A stretch of 22,552 nt of DNA from Candidatus Aenigmatarchaeota archaeon (GTDB lineage: Archaea; Aenigmatarchaeota; Aenigmatarchaeia; GW2011-AR5; WALA01): NCBI GenBank assembly GCA_015522745.1, contig WALQ01000067.1, positions 1 to 22,552 of the forward strand. Reading direction: 5' to 3'. Below, piece after piece: positions 21,954-22,552 of the stretch. The notes beneath the pieces were generated by a model, which did no database searches, was not told where the DNA came from, and saw only the letters and a program-made list of their open reading frames with translations. The translations under genes and the position numbers were made by a program. Position 1 is the stretch's first letter, and every line of letters starts with the position of its first letter.

Positions 21954-22552
21954 ACTTTCAAACGTGTATAAAGTATACGGAATGGGCACAGGAAAAGTTA
22001 TTGCGCTCAGCAACGTTTCGTTGACCATAAAAAGAGGAGAATTCGTATCGATAATGGGGCCAAGTGGCTCCGGAAAGTCAACGCTCATGCACATTATCGG
22101 ATGCCTTGATGTTCCAACAAAAGGACGAGTTCGCATAAATAGAAAACTAGTCGAAAAATTAGACGAAGATCAACTTTCACATATACGGGCTTATGAGATT
22201 GGCTTTGTTTTTCAGACATTCAACCTATTTCCAAGACTAACGGCAATAGAAAACGTCATAATTCCCATGAACTTTGTGAAAATCAAAGATAAATACGAAC
22301 GTGCAAAAAAAATATTACAAATGGTTGGATTATCCGGCCGTGAGAATCATAAACCAAATCAACTGTCAGGAGGTCAGAGACAGAGAGTTGCCATAGCTCG
22401 TGCCCTTGCCAATAACCCAGAAATCATACTTGCAGATGAACCAACGGGAAATCTCGATTCAAATTCTGGGAAGGAAATAATGAAAATATTTGATGATCTT
22501 AATAAAGAAGGAAAAACTATTGTGCTTGTAACTCACGACAGGTCAATTGCAA
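21937..22552 (+). CDS. ABC transporter ATP-binding protein, MacB/LolD type (partial, runs off window)
   Basis: At least 205 aa, with the 3' end beyond the window. From ATG 21937, inside the end of the PadR gene: Walker A GPSGSGKST (41-49), Q-loop in GFVFQTFNLFP, signature LSGGQRQRVAIARAL (from 143), Walker B IILADEPTGNLDS (from 163) and the H-loop His200 in LVTHD. The DEPTGNLDS and FQTFNLFP wording is typical of the MacB/LolD/FtsE group, which pairs with an FtsX-type permease for export of lipoproteins, peptides or drugs. Such a permease would be expected next, outside the window. All motifs seen are intact. Confidence 0.92.
   Translation, partial: MRNIIELSNVYKVYGMGTGKVIALSNVSLTIKRGEFVSIMGPSGSGKSTLMHIIGCLDVPTKGRVRINRKLVEKLDEDQLSHIRAYEIGFVFQTFNLFPRLTAIENVIIPMNFVKIKDKYERAKKILQMVGLSGRENHKPNQLSGGQRQRVAIARALANNPEIILADEPTGNLDSNSGKEIMKIFDDLNKEGKTIVLVTHDRSIA

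Noticed and set aside
1..22552. CRISPR array, insertion sequence, integrase or phage signs
   Set aside because: No regularly spaced repeats, transposase motifs, terminal inverted repeats or att-like duplications next to the tRNAs were seen.

Overview
The window is a moderately AT-rich archaeal chromosome segment. The archaeal signs are: RNA polymerase genes in the order rpoH-rpoB-rpoA'-rpoA'', aEF-2 and aEF-1alpha next to uS12/uS7, eL30 and archaeal NusA, a tRNA-Tyr with an intron at position 37/38, tRNAs without encoded CCA, TATA-box promoters, and Shine-Dalgarno sites of the GGTGA type. Class III (archaeal pilin-like) signal peptides, very tight ATGA overlaps, a very short eL30 and many changes at normally invariant positions suggest a fast-evolving lineage, most likely a DPANN archaeon. 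The phylum cannot be fixed from the sequence alone.

Layout. (1) 17-4193: five overlapping or abutting genes for membrane-anchored pilin-like proteins. Two have clear class III signal peptides. The last two are large ectodomain proteins rich in N-glycosylation sequons. (2) 4289-4826: a stable-RNA block with intron-containing tRNA-Tyr(GTA), a lone 5S rRNA, tRNA-Asp(GTC) and tRNA-Lys(TTT). (3) 4848-12033: rpoH, an unsplit rpoB, rpoA' and rpoA''. rpoH begins 21 nt after tRNA-Lys. (4) 12076-17273: eL30-like, nusA, rps12, rps7, aEF-2 and aEF-1alpha, ending in a T-rich terminator. rps10, which often follows aEF-1alpha, is absent. (5) 17301-17801, minus strand: a DUF429 RNase H-fold protein. It is divergent from an SRP54 - ABC-class ATPase (COG3044 type) - dolichol-kinase-like operon (17890-21393). 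(6) 21453-window end: a PadR-type regulator with an inverted repeat on its TATA box, overlapping a MacB/LolD-type ABC exporter ATPase cut by the window edge.

How they work together: most of the window is core information processing (transcription, translation, SRP targeting). It is flanked by cell-surface genes (pilin-like cluster, candidate lipid-carrier kinase, exporter). The most striking signal lies inside these housekeeping genes. The RNAP trigger loop lacks its near-universal histidine and is about two residues longer. The adjoining AAQSIGEPGTQ motif has lost both glycines. The bridge helix has lost its glycine hinge. uS12 has altered both decoding-centre loops, and the SRP54 GTPase carries changes in its G1 and closing-loop motifs. 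The catalytic NADFDGD motif and the reading frames are intact, so these look like working but unusual enzymes rather than pseudogenes.
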